DNA from: Streptomyces sp. LHD-70
GTDB taxonomy: Bacteria; Actinomycetota; Actinomycetes; Streptomycetales; Streptomycetaceae
Length of the DNA: 64,000 nt
Direction: 5' to 3'
Assembly (NCBI RefSeq): GCF_031157275.1
Contig: NZ_JAVIFW010000023.1
Location: 1 to 64,000, forward strand
Under the pieces are notes generated by a model, which did not search any database, was not told the origin of the DNA, and saw only the letters and a program-made list of their open reading frames with translations. Shown piece by piece: positions 7,974-17,041 of this stretch. The position numbers and the translations under genes were made by a program. Position 1 is the stretch's first letter; the number at the start of each line of letters is the position of its first letter.

Positions 7974-8571
7974 AGCGACCGAAGCGACTCAACGACGGAC
8001 ATAGATTAGCGAAGTTCGGGCGTCTGGTGGGGCTGCTGTGGACAAAGCCCGAACAGCGTGTCGATCAACCCAGCCTCTCAGCTACCCAACAGCGACTGAA
8101 GGTGGGGCGCAGCGACTGAAGGCCTTTCAGTCGCTGTCTTCGGTCGCTAGAAAAACCGCAGGTCACAGCCTTGCAACCAGAAAAACAGCGACTGAAGCGA
8201 CTCAGCGACTGTATATATGAGCTCTACGCGCAGGCGCGCACACCCACGTTGCTCTTCATATATAGGGACCTTGAGTCGCTTCAGTCGCTGTTTCCTGGAG
8301 CTCAACGCCTCTGACCTGCGGTTTTGCCCGAGCGACTGAGAGCAACCGAAGAGTCGCTCGGTCGCTGGTCTTCAGTCGCTGCGGGTTTCAGTCGCTGCTG
8401 GGGCACCTGGGGCAGCGACCGAAGAGCGACTGAAGAACGGCCGAGAACAGCTACCGAAGCGACTGAAGCGACCCGAGCGACCGAAGCGACCAACTCGCGG
8501 GCAACCTTTTGGCCTTGTCGTGCGTCGTGCGTCAACCGCGAAAGTGGGTCGCTTCGGTCGCTTCAGTCGCT
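7974..8571. other. Putative replication origin 1: AGCGAC(T/C)GA iteron array
   Basis: More than twenty copies of AGCGAC(T/C)GA, in both orientations (reverse TC(A/G)GTCGCT), fill this 600-bp gene-free stretch. Examples start at 7974, 8091, 8111, 8187, 8331, 8414, 8458; reverse copies lie near 8126, 8281, 8371 and 8550. In the middle an AT-rich core (about 8210-8265, tatatatga ... tcatatata) is bracketed by an inverted 13-mer, CCGCAGGTCACAG (8156-8168) and CTCTGACCTGCGG (8309-8321). Iterons plus an AT-rich core beside prim-pol and helicase genes are typical of a plasmid origin. Nothing further is seen in 8572-8846. Confidence 0.7.
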
Positions 8572-8846
8572 GCCCCACTCCCCCACTCCCCCGCCTGACT
8601 GGTGAGGCCGTACGACACAGAAGCGCTGTGCGGCGTTCTGAGGGGCTGACGGGGCATCCGTGGCCTTTTCCTCCAGCGGGCCACTGCCAGGACGCTGAGG
8701 GCGGGCTCAGTCCGTTCAACAGGCTTACGGGGTGCGGAAGATGGGGCGGACGTGCCCGGACATGCCTGGACATCCGCCGACGGGAAAGCGTGTGGCCCGG
8801 CCTCCGGGACGGAGACCGGGCCACTGGTGGCGATGCTCAGCGGGAC

Positions 8847-9944
8847 TCAGGAGTCCTGGAGGTGTTCCCGCATCAGCTTGTGCAGCGACTGAAGGTCCTC
8901 GGGCGTCATCCAGTGCTTGATGGTCCGGAACACCGTCTCCGGGTTCCGCCACGGGATGGCCCCCACCGTCGCGATGTCGGGCAGCGGTTCAGGCCGCTGG
9001 GCCGCAGCACGCCGGGCCGGTACGGACAGGTCGTACTCCCCCGACGCGACCTCCTCCCCCACCTCGGGGACGGACGGAGCCGGCGCGCCGGTCACCGGAC
9101 CGGTAACCGGGGCGGGTACCTGGTCCGGCTGCCGAACCGCTTCCCGGACAGGCTGTTGCACGGGCTCCGACACCGGCTCCCGTACGACCTCGGGGGCGGG
9201 CGCAGGCGCGGGCTGCTGCACCGGCTCCGCCGCTGGCTCGTCCTTCGTACGCCGGGGGCGCGGGGCGGCGAGCACGGCGGCGCGGCGGTCGAGTTCGTCC
9301 TGCCAGGCCCCGGCCTGCTCCTCCTGCGGGAGCGAGGCGATGTCCCGACCGATCCGGATGGACAACTCCCCCGAACTCACCAGCTGCTGGAGCTCCTGGG
9401 TGAGCCGCAGCAGCTTGCGCTGGTTGCTCACCCACGGGCCGGACTTGCCGTAGTGCTTGGCGACCTTGTCGGCGCCGCCGAGCTCGACCACCATCGTCTC
9501 GATACCGAGGGCCCGCTCGATCGGGTCCAGGTCCTCACGGTCGTTGTTCTCCGAGAGCACCGCGTCCAGGAACTCGGCGCGGGAGTTGGCGACCTCCTCG
9601 TGGTGCACCACGTCGAGGGTCGGCCGGCCGACCAGGGCCGAGGCCCGGAAGCGCCGCTCGCCGTTGGCGATGACGTACGGGATGTCCCCGATCCGCTCGG
9701 CCTCCTCAGGCCACAGCTTCAGATAGCCGGCGCGCGAGACCACCACGGCGGGCTGCAGCTGCTTCTGCTGGAGCTTCAGGCCGAACTCCCGCAGCTGCTC
9801 CTCCGTACCGAAGTTGCGGCGCGGGTTGAAGCGCGTCGGGATCAGCTTCTCCAGCGGGAGGGAGAGCAGCAGCAGATCGCTGCGGCCGGGAACGTCGTCG
9901 ACCTTGGCCCCGGCGAGGGAAGCGAGACTGGTCCTTCGACCCAT
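8847..9944 (-). CDS. parB: ParB/Spo0J-family partition protein
   Basis: A 365-residue ParB. Its N-terminal nuclease-like ParB domain has LPLEKLIPTRFNPRRNFG, then VIANGERRFRASAL and LSENNDREDLDPIERALG, and an HTH around residues 165-180 (VAKHYGKSGPWVSNQRKLL). A proline/valine/glutamine-rich linker (about 235-285) precedes the C-terminus. The start overlaps the parA stop by one base (TGATG), so the two are co-transcribed. Its centromere is not the canonical parS TGTTTCACGTGAAACA, which I do not see; the TTTACCGCGGTAAA palindromes are the best candidate. Confidence 0.88.
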   Translation of the reverse strand: MGRRTSLASLAGAKVDDVPGRSDLLLLSLPLEKLIPTRFNPRRNFGTEEQLREFGLKLQQKQLQPAVVVSRAGYLKLWPEEAERIGDIPYVIANGERRFRASALVGRPTLDVVHHEEVANSRAEFLDAVLSENNDREDLDPIERALGIETMVVELGGADKVAKHYGKSGPWVSNQRKLLRLTQELQQLVSSGELSIRIGRDIASLPQEEQAGAWQDELDRRAAVLAAPRPRRTKDEPAAEPVQQPAPAPAPEVVREPVSEPVQQPVREAVRQPDQVPAPVTGPVTGAPAPSVPEVGEEVASGEYDLSVPARRAAAQRPEPLPDIATVGAIPWRNPETVFRTIKHWMTPEDLQSLHKLMREHLQDS

Positions 9945-10606
9945 CAGGAGCGACCTCCGTAACCGAGTTCAAGCGCCAGGCGGAAGAAGTCCTCGCGCGC
10001 TTCCATCGCGACGCGGTTCTTCGGGTACTGCGTGACGACCTTGCCCTCCACCGAGGCCCGCGTGTGGACCTTGTAGCGGCGGATGACGGCCTCGGCACGC
10101 GGCCAGCCCTGCGCGTCGATGTACGCCTTGGTGTCCTCGAGGTCGGCCGTACCGTCGCGCGGGTCCCAGTTGTTCACGGTGACCTTGAAGGGCAGGCCCG
10201 TGGGCTCGATGACCTTCTGGATGGTGCGGGCGGTCGGGTCGAAGGCGAGGCCTTCCGGCGGCATGGGGATGATCACGTCATGCGCGTACTTGAGCGCCTC
10301 GAGGAGCAGGTTCTCGTCCTGGAGGCTGCCCGGGGTGTCGATGAAGACGTGCTGCAGCCCCTTGTCCTGGCCCTTGAGCGTGTCCGAGACGATCGCGCCG
10401 AGGTTGAGGGTCGTGGTGGTCTTGCCGACGCCGCCCTTCTGGTTGGCGACGACGTGGACCTGGGCGCCGGCGTCCTTGAGGACGGCGAGGTTCTCCGGAG
10501 TCTCGTGCTCCTGGGAGAAGTCGAAGGGCAGATCGTTGATCCGGTTCGCCCACCAGACCGTGGAGGCCTGGGGGTCGATGGACACGACGTAGACAGAAGC
10601 TGGCAT
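9944..10606 (-). CDS. parA: ParA-family partition ATPase with permuted Walker motifs
   Basis: A 220-residue ParA-like protein starting at ATG 10606 (ggagcatcac upstream). The family order is Walker A, A' (DPQ), Walker B. Here the A' segment (VYVVSIDPQASTVWWANRI, residues 5-23) comes first, the P-loop (VVANQKGGVGKTTTTLNLG, about 52-70) second, then Walker B (HVFIDTPGSL, about 85). Both segments are intact but exchanged; the rest (IPMPPEGLAFDPTARTI...) is normal. Sequence upstream in frame is only the palindrome array, so no second P-loop exists. It could be a real rearrangement, an inactive gene, or a misassembly across the similar V(Y/H)VV and LKG/LKD junctions. Confidence 0.8.
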   Translation of the reverse strand: MPASVYVVSIDPQASTVWWANRINDLPFDFSQEHETPENLAVLKDAGAQVHVVANQKGGVGKTTTTLNLGAIVSDTLKGQDKGLQHVFIDTPGSLQDENLLLEALKYAHDVIIPMPPEGLAFDPTARTIQKVIEPTGLPFKVTVNNWDPRDGTADLEDTKAYIDAQGWPRAEAVIRRYKVHTRASVEGKVVTQYPKNRVAMEAREDFFRLALELGYGGRS

Positions 10607-10750
10607 GTGATGCTCCGTTTGCTTCCCGTGGGTTCCGGTACTTCGGGCGGGAGCATCATCGCAGACGCGGTCCGGTTCACCACACGGATCCCGGGGCGTT
10701 TTGTCCCAGTGAGGGCGGGAGTGCGGGGTGCTTGTACGGGGGTCGGGCGA

Positions 10751-11047
10751 TTTACCGCGGTAAAACACGGCGGGGTACGGGCTTCTGACGGGGCGCTGCC
10801 CGTACCCCGCGAGCTGACGTGGAACCAACTCCTCCGCTTTACCGCGGTAAAACGCCCGCGGGCTTGCGAGGTCTTTACCGCGGTAAAACGTCCGACGGAG
10901 CGTCCGACGGCCCGTCACGTTCTGAGCCCCCGAGCATCCGAGCCCCGAGGCACCGACCGGAGCTAGCGGCTCCGCTTTACCGCGGTAAAACACGGGCTGC
11001 GTCGGGCGAGGTGCTACCGCCGGGGAGCGTCGATTTACCGCGGTAAA
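10751..11047. promoter_or_regulatory. Five-copy TTTACCGCGGTAAA array: putative partition centromere/operator
   Basis: Identical 14-bp palindromes lie at 10751-10764, 10838-10851, 10874-10887, 10976-10989 and 11034-11047, in the 724-bp gene-free stretch upstream of parA. Clustering in front of parAB is typical of ParB-bound centromeres or of par-operon operators. Spacing between copies is irregular (36-102 bp). The palindrome reads in frame as FYRGK on the parA strand, which explains spurious open frames here. No gene is seen in 10607-11330. Confidence 0.65.
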
Positions 11048-11330
11048 CCGACGGCGATGACTGGCCTCCCGACGATCCGCCCTTCAAGAGCCGTTCGCGC
11101 CCCGGCCCAGGACCGCTGGAGGCGAAGTGACCGCACCCCGGCCGCGCTCTACCGTCCTGCTGCGGGAGCACAGCCACGGCCGGGACTCCTCGTCTCCCCG
11201 CAGGAACGTCCCGGTGCCGCGTCGCCGCCCGGGCACGTGGCACCGAGACCCGTCCCGTCCGTGCTGTCCCCGCATCCGCACGTTCCTGTCCGGCCCGTAC
11301 GCGGTGAGCCAAGAGGGAGAAGGACTCCGG

Positions 11331-13411
11331 ATGAACGCCGACCGCCCCTCGTCCGAGCCCCGGTGCCAGCCGCTCACCGTCGTCGTCGGAGCACCGGGCA
11401 CCGAAGCCGCCCCGCTGGTCCTGGAGTTGTACGGCGCCATCGACGGACCCCGGGTCGACACCGCCGTACGGCAGGTACTCGGAAGGAGCCCGGACGGCAC
11501 TGCCTGGCGGTACGGGCTGCGGAGGAACGGGCCCGCGCACCACACGCTCACCCTGGAGCCCCCGGTGCCGAACACCGCGTACCCGAGGACCTTCCCGTCG
11601 GTCTGCTCACCGACCTGCTCACCGCCGGTTCCACGCATGGGGAGGGAGGAACCGCAGGCCGGGACAGTCGTGACCAGGCGCCCCACGGACCCGTCCGGCA
11701 CACACTGCGGGCCACCCCGCTCCAGTGCGAGCTGCTCGCCGATGCCGAGGCCCGTCCCAGAGCGGGCCTCGGCATCGGCCAGCTGAGCTGGGAGTGGCAC
11801 CGGCCGCTGGACCTGGAGCGCTCCGCGGCCGCCTGGCGCTCCGTACACGACCGGGAGAGCGTGCTGAGGGCGGCCTTCGACGGGGCGTGCGACGCCGGGG
11901 AACTGCGGATCGTCGTGCACGAGTGGGTCACGCCCGTGGTGCTGCTGCGGGCGGGGGACTGGCCCGCGCTCGTCGCCCTCGACCGCCAACGCGGCCTCGA
12001 CGTACGCCGCCCCGGGCCGGTGCGGATCACCGTGGGGGAGGGAGGGCACCAGGAATCGCCGGGGGAGCGGCCGCACCGGATGCTGCTCACCTACCACCAC
12101 GCCCTGCTCGACGACCTGAGTGCCCGGCTCGTCCTGCGGGAGTTCTTCCGCGCCTACCTCGCCGGCGGGCGGCTCCCCGGCGGCGAGCGGCGGCCCGACA
12201 TCGGCGACTACAGCGACTGGCTCACGGCCCAATACCTCACGCCCGCCCGGGAGTTCTGGTCCCGCGCGACTCCCCCGGACGGTGCGTCCGACCTTCCCGT
12301 ACCGCCCCCGCCGCGTGCCCCGGGCGTGCCCCGGCAGGGTGCGGCGAGGCGCGCCCGGCACCGGCTGCCCCCTCAGGAGGCCGAGGCGCTCCGCTCCTGG
12401 TCGGCCCGTTGGGGTTCCACCGAGTTCGGCGCGCTGCAGGCCGCCTGGGCGTTGTTGCTGCACCGGGCCTCGGGGGCGGAAGCCGCCGCACCCGTCGCGT
12501 TCAGCGTGTCCGTGTCCGGCCGTGGCGTAGCCCTCGACAGCGTGGACCGGCTGCCCGGCCCGCTGCGGAACGCGCTGCCCGTGTCCGTCGTCGTCGACCC
12601 GGACACCCCTGGCCCCCACCTCCTCGCCGCCTTGCGGGACCGGGCCCTGGACATGGCGGCCTACGAGTGGGTCTCGGCGGGGCAGATCGCCGGGTGGGGG
12701 AGTGGAGCCGGTCCTACGCGGACCCTGCTGATGTTCAAGGGCGGCCCTCGCCCGTCCGTCGTGCCCGTCGCCGAACTGGCCGCGCAGGGGATCCGGGTGC
12801 CGGAACCCACGTCCCACGACGCCGACGCCGCGTTCCTGCTCACGCTGACCGCGCACCACGACACGGCCGGAGGGCTCGTGCTGACGCTGACGCACGATCC
12901 GGCTCTGCTCCGGGACGCGGATGGGCTGCTCGCGGATGTGGCGCTGCTGCTGCGTCGGCTTCCCCGGCATGATGCCCGGCCCGTACGGGAGCTCTCCCTG
13001 AAGGACCGGGCTGTTCCCGGGGCCGACACCCCGGTCCTGCGCATGCTGCGCCCCGGGTCGGGAACGGCCTCCGCCGTGCTGTGCCTCGTGCCCGCTCCAG
13101 GCCGAGGGCAGGCGGGCCGCTACGAGCAACTCGCCCTGGCGTACCCGGGACCGGAGCCGGTGGTGCTGCTGAACGGCAGGCAGCACACCGCGGAGAAACG
13201 GCTCGCCGCCCTCGCACCGCTGCTCGGCAGGGGGGAGCGGCTCGTGCTCGGCGGCTTCTCCGGCAGCGGCACGGAGGCGTACGCCCTTGCCAGGCTCGTC
13301 GCGCGCGACGGCCATGGGCCGTGCCTCGTGGTGCTGGCCACGGACGCGACGGGCAACGCCGACTTCGCGCGGAGCCTGGAGGCCGCCGCCCGCGGAGACA
13401 AGGCCGGATAG
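11331..13411 (+). pseudogene. Condensation-domain protein with thioesterase-like tail, frameshifted
   Basis: Translation starts at ATG 11331 (gggagaaggac upstream) and runs as LTVVVGAPGTEAAPLVLEL... to about 11558. It then continues in another frame (EHRVPEDLPVGLLTDLLTAG...) to 13411. A five-C run at 11559-11563 would join both frames if it were six. The body is an NRPS condensation domain with the core motif TYHHALLDDLS, where the usual HHxxxDG ends DD. The C-terminus carries a GFSGSG elbow like thioesterases. No adenylation or carrier domain is nearby. It could be a decayed standalone C domain or a sequencing error. Confidence 0.6.
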
Positions 13412-13521
13412 GGCCGGACAGGGCTGCTGTTTCGGTCGTCCCCGAAGTAGCTGTTCAGCGAGGCTCGGCAGACCGTTTCCTTGGCGCAGACAGCACGTCC
13501 GCCGCAACAAGGGGGAACGAA

Positions 13522-13926
13522 ATGATCAGCAAGATCCGGATGGGTGTGGTCGGCGCCGCGGCTCTCGGTACCGCCGCGTTCGTGATTCCGGCGGGTGGCG
13601 CGCAGGCGCTGTCCGCCGCGCCGCAGACGAAGACGGTCTCGGTCCAGGCACAGGACGCCGGTACGCGCGCTGCCGCCGCCACCTGCTGGACCCGGGTCAT
13701 CAGGGTCAACGGAGGGAACCTCAAGTACCGCGAGTGCGACAGCGGCAACTACCGCAAGGTGACCGGTGTCCTCAACGACACCAAGACCAACGGCCGTTGC
13801 GTCTGGGCCAAGATCCGCTTCGTGCCGACCGGCGGGACGAAGACGTACAAGGACTGCGGCGGTGCCACGACCAAGTTCAGCACCGGCTGGAAGCGCGCGG
13901 CCGACGCCCGCGTCACCCTCAGCTGA
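13522..13926 (+). CDS. Small secreted protein, four cysteines
   Basis: A 134-residue protein, ATG 13522 with gggggaacg upstream. It has a Sec signal peptide (MISKIRMGVVGAAALGTAAF...GGAQALSA). The mature part has paired cysteines (TCWTRVIRV, YRECDSGNY, GRCVWAKIRF, YKDCGG), suggesting two disulfides and a compact beta-rich extracellular fold. No family is recognised. A strong terminator follows at 13946. Confidence 0.75.
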   Translation: MISKIRMGVVGAAALGTAAFVIPAGGAQALSAAPQTKTVSVQAQDAGTRAAAATCWTRVIRVNGGNLKYRECDSGNYRKVTGVLNDTKTNGRCVWAKIRFVPTGGTKTYKDCGGATTKFSTGWKRAADARVTLS

Positions 13927-13945
13927 GCCCGCCCGACACCTGCAG

Positions 13946-13984
13946 GTGTGCCCCGCCCGGCCTGACCGCCCGGGCGGGGCACAC
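13946..13984 (+). terminator. Intrinsic terminator hairpin
   Basis: A 15-bp stem gtgtgccccgcccgg/ccgggcggggcacac with a 9-base loop, 20 bp after the small secreted gene. Confidence 0.75.
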
Positions 13985-14003
13985 CCGTGTGCGGCCGCGG
14001 GAC

Positions 14004-14017
14004 TTTACCGCGGTAAA
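14004..14017. promoter_or_regulatory. Isolated TTTACCGCGGTAAA palindrome
   Basis: The eighth copy of the 14-bp palindrome, about 3 kb from the parA array. The surrounding 14018-14486 stretch holds the hairpin at 14144 and no convincing gene. Confidence 0.6.
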
Positions 14018-14143
14018 GCGGAAGAGAAGATTCCAATTCACCCTGGCTGCAAGGGCGCGGGGGAGTGGCCTGCTTCCACCTCCCGGCCAACTGCCCGCTT
14101 CCCACGGCCCGTTGAGCCCGCGCCCGTTTGGCACGTACGAGAA

Positions 14144-14176
14144 ACGCCCTCCGGCTGGTGCGTTGCCGGAGGGCGT
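14144..14176. terminator. Hairpin terminator
   Basis: A 12-bp perfect stem acgccctccggc/gccggagggcgt around a 9-base loop, in the intergenic stretch between the secreted protein and the convergent hydrolase. Confidence 0.65.
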
Positions 14177-14486
14177 TGTCTGTTCTGGAGCGTTCCCGGG
14201 TCACCGGCGCGTGCCGGGCTTCGGGAGCGGGCGGGGGCGGGGGACGGATCGGGGCTTCGGCTGCGGGAGGTGCCGCGGGCGGCCGCCACGGTGGGCGGGG
14301 GAGAGGCCGGTGCCGGCGAGCTGGTCGAGACGTACGCGCAAGAGTGCTCCTTCTGAGCGGTAGCGGTAGCGGTCGCTCCGCAGCGAGTCATCCACTGCGG
14401 GTGAAGTGCTTTGAAAGTAGCGGTGCACTTGCAGTGGTGTCAAGGGAGTTGAAGGGACTGAAGGCAGTTGATGGACCGTCGGCGTA

Positions 14487-15263
14487 CTACTCCTCGCCCT
14501 GCGGTGCCCGCCTGATCCCCGCCACCGTCGGCACCGGGTCGTGGGTGAGGAAGTCCAGGACGAGCGCGTTCACCAGGTGCGGCTTCTCCTGCGTCAGGAA
14601 GTGCGAAGTCCCGGGTACGACGGCGAGTTCGGCGCCCGGGATCGCGTCGTACATCTCGACCACGTGCCGCATCGTCACCAGGTCGTCGTCCGAGAACATC
14701 ACCAGCGTGCGAGCCGAGACCGCGGCCAGGTCGGAGGCCTTGAGGTCCGGCTCCTTGGCGGCCATCTCGCCGATCTTCGTGGCGACGACCCGGAAGTGGT
14801 CGATGCCGTCCGGCGACACCTCGCCGTACGTCGGGCCGAGGAAATCGAAGATCGCGTCCACGTCCCACTCGGTGTCCGGGGCGGCCTCGCCGCTCTTGTT
14901 GAAGCCGCCGCTGATCAGCACGAGCCGTTGGACCAGCTCGGGCCGCTGCATGGCGACCAGCATCGCGACGAACGCCCCGTCGCTGTGTCCCACCAGGTCG
15001 GCCGGTTCGGCCACGACCTGCTCCAGGAACGCGATCGTGTCGTCGGCCATCAGCTGGTACGTGATCGGGCCCGGAACATCGGGTGTGTGCCCGTGCCCCC
15101 GGCGCTCAGGGGTGTAGACGTGGAACTTCTCGGCCAGTGCGTCGAGGTTCGGCGCGAAGAACCGGGCGTCGACCAGGCCGCCGTGCAGCAGCACCAGGGG
15201 GGTGCCCGCGCCGTGCTCGTCGTACCAGGTGTTCACGTCTCCGAGCTGGGCGTATGCGGCCAT
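14487..15263 (-). CDS. Alpha/beta hydrolase
   Basis: A 258-residue alpha/beta-hydrolase: oxyanion LLHGGLVDARFF (about residues 24-35), PERRGHGHT, nucleophile elbow GHSDGA (Ser about 93), acid FSDDD (about 190) and histidine GTSHF (about 218). The full catalytic triad is present. The substrate cannot be told from sequence; size and motifs fit esterase or lactonase-like enzymes. Monocistronic. A lactonase acting on butyrolactone signals is possible but unsupported. Confidence 0.85.
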   Translation of the reverse strand: MAAYAQLGDVNTWYDEHGAGTPLVLLHGGLVDARFFAPNLDALAEKFHVYTPERRGHGHTPDVPGPITYQLMADDTIAFLEQVVAEPADLVGHSDGAFVAMLVAMQRPELVQRLVLISGGFNKSGEAAPDTEWDVDAIFDFLGPTYGEVSPDGIDHFRVVATKIGEMAAKEPDLKASDLAAVSARTLVMFSDDDLVTMRHVVEMYDAIPGAELAVVPGTSHFLTQEKPHLVNALVLDFLTHDPVPTVAGIRRAPQGEE

Positions 15264-15703
15264 CGGTCTGTCTCCATCCGTATCCGAACTCAGCCGTGCT
15301 CGGCTGAACTGCAGTCACGGATAGAGACTTGTCGTACGGGAGAAACTCATCGCAGCCCTGGTCCCGGGCCGGGCACCGGGGCCGATCCACCCCGTCCCAC
15401 CCCGTCCCACCCCGTCCCTCTGACCCGGCCGCGCGCCCGGCCCTCTGCCCTCAACTCCCAAGCAAATCAAGCCAGTTGTGCCCGCAGGCGTGGCCCGAGG
15501 AGCTCTGGATTCCCTACGCTCGTGCGCAGCGCGGTGCCGGGGTGCGTTCCCCCGTCGTACCCCGGCACCGCGCCCCAGCAAGCGAGCAAGCGGGCGAGCA
15601 AGTAAGTAAGCCAGCAGGCGAGCGAGCCGGGCGCGGGGCCGGGACAGCCGTCGACGCGGGGCGGCCGGACCCCCGTCCCAGCCGCCCCGCCCCTACGGGT
15701 TCT
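15264..15703. other. Intergenic stretch with low-complexity repeats
   Basis: No gene is seen. It contains three cccgtcccac direct repeats (15387-15418) and an agcaagcgagc-type run (about 15578-15630). Confidence 0.6.
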
Positions 15704-16084
15704 TCAGGCGCCGCCGACCCCACCGGTCGCGGCGCCGCCGTACAGACCGCTCGCGTGCGCGATGCCCTCGAGGGCCGCGGCATCCTCGTCGATGTCCGCG
15801 AGCAAGGCGTCCAGGGAGGCGGCCAACTGCCGTGACCACAACGGGTCCTGGAGCGCCGTCGGCCCGACCATGGTCCAGGTCCGCAGCATCTCGTTGCGCA
15901 CCAACGGTGTGAAATGCGCCCGATCCATGTCGCCGACCGGCAGCCGCGCCCCGTACCCGCCCTGCCGGGCCACGCTTCGCAACACCCGCAGGAGCAGGGC
16001 GAATTGAGGCTGGGGCAGGGTCTCGCGGAGTTCCTCGACGTGGCGCAGCACCCGCAGCCGGGCCGCGTCGGCGGCCGGACTCAC
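15704..16084 (-). CDS. Hypothetical protein
   Basis: An unrecognised, mostly alpha-helical protein of about 126 residues (AARLRVLRHVEELRETLPQ, LLLRVLRSVARQGG, ALQDPLWSRQLAASLDALL). I choose GTG 16084 with ccggagcgg upstream; a longer frame to 16351 exists, but its extra residues are arginine-rich and look like non-coding translation. It is divergent from the XRE/ImmA operon at 16468 and may be related to it. Function unknown. Confidence 0.5.
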   Translation of the reverse strand: MSPAADAARLRVLRHVEELRETLPQPQFALLLRVLRSVARQGGYGARLPVGDMDRAHFTPLVRNEMLRTWTMVGPTALQDPLWSRQLAASLDALLADIDEDAAALEGIAHASGLYGGAATGGVGGA

Positions 16085-16467
16085 GCCGCTCCGGCGCAGG
16101 TCGCGACCGCTGCTCCCGCGGGCAGCGGAGCGGCAGCGGCACACGGCGACGCGGCCCCGGCCCGGGACGGCGGATTCCGGTACTGGGCTGTGGCGTCTAC
16201 GAGCGACACGTGGTACTCCGTCCCGTCGGAAAGCCGGTGTGCGGACAGCGGGTGCGTGAACAGCCGGTGTGCGAATGCTGCTTCGAACAGCTGCGACGGA
16301 CAGTGAGAGCATGTGTGCCGCTCCACGGGGTACGACGGAGTGGCCGCCCACCGTGCATCCATCTCAGCTGTGGTGGTGCTGGAAAACTATGGTTTCGGCG
16401 GTGAAATAGTCAACTGGCGTTGATCGCGCCGGTGGGGGAGCGGACCAGAACGGGGAGACCCAGCACC
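16085..16467. other. Intergenic region between divergent genes
   Basis: A 383-bp divergent promoter region; the 16370-16420 part is AT-richer than its surroundings (gaaaactatgg...gtgaaatag). No gene or clear operator is seen. Confidence 0.5.
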
Positions 16468-16923
16468 ATGTCAGTGAGCGACCAGAACCCGGGGGAGTCA
16501 GGCGAATCGACCCTCGCCGCACGGCTCAACCATCTCTTCGAGGTGATCCACCCCGCCGGCCGCAGCCGGCCCTACAGCAACGACGAAGTCGCCACGCTCC
16601 TGCAGGAGCAGGGCGGCCCCACGGTCTCAGGGACCTATCTGTGGCAGCTGCGCACCGGCCGCCGCGACAACCCGACGAAACGTCATCTGGAGGCGCTCGC
16701 CGACTTCTTCGGCGTACCGGTGGCGTACTTCTTCGACGACGACGTGGCCCGCCGCGTCGGCTCCGACCTGGAGACGCTGCAGCGGCTGCGCGAGGCGGGC
16801 GTGCAGAACGTGGCGCTGCGGGCGGTCGGGCTGTCGCCGAAGTCGATGGACGCGGTGCTCGCGATGATCGACCGCGTCCGCGAGCTGGAGGGCCTGCCCC
16901 CCGGACCGGGACCGGCCCGATGA
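16468..16923 (+). CDS. XRE-family regulator (ImmA/IrrE partner)
   Basis: A 151-residue DNA-binding protein starting at ATG 16468 (ggggagac upstream). The HTH spans about residues 35-75 (SNDEVATLLQEQGGPTVSGTYLWQLRTGRRDNPTKRHLEAL), followed by FFGVPVAYFFDDD. This is the actinobacterial regulator type often paired with ImmA/IrrE metalloproteases. It heads a four-gene operon with the protease, a membrane protein and an amidase. The protease may cleave this regulator, by analogy with ImmA-ImmR; that is inference. Confidence 0.8.
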   Translation: MSVSDQNPGESGESTLAARLNHLFEVIHPAGRSRPYSNDEVATLLQEQGGPTVSGTYLWQLRTGRRDNPTKRHLEALADFFGVPVAYFFDDDVARRVGSDLETLQRLREAGVQNVALRAVGLSPKSMDAVLAMIDRVRELEGLPPGPGPAR

Positions 16924-17010
16924 CCGCGCCGATTCCCGTACGGACCCGCCTGACCGCGCCGATTCCCGTACGGACCTGCCCGATGACCGCGCCGATTCCC
17001 GTACGCACAG
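16921..17010 (+). repeat. Triple tandem repeat between XRE and ImmA/IrrE genes
   Basis: Three near-identical copies of tgaccgcgccgattcccgta begin at 16921, 16951 and 16984. The first overlaps the stop codon of the regulator gene. The repeats separate the regulator from the downstream protease gene. Confidence 0.75.
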
Positions 17011-17041
17011 GCCCGGTTCGGCCCCGCCGCGGAGGTGGCCC

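Noticed and set aside
7974..8571. Possible CRISPR array in the repeat-rich stretch
   Set aside because: Repeats are 9-11 bp, irregularly spaced and in both orientations, with no spacers and no cas genes.
10607..10993. N-terminal extension of ParA carrying FYRGK repeats
   Set aside because: The FYRGK strings are translations of the TTTACCGCGGTAAA palindromes; ATG 10606 has a good ribosome site and the extension resembles no ParA.
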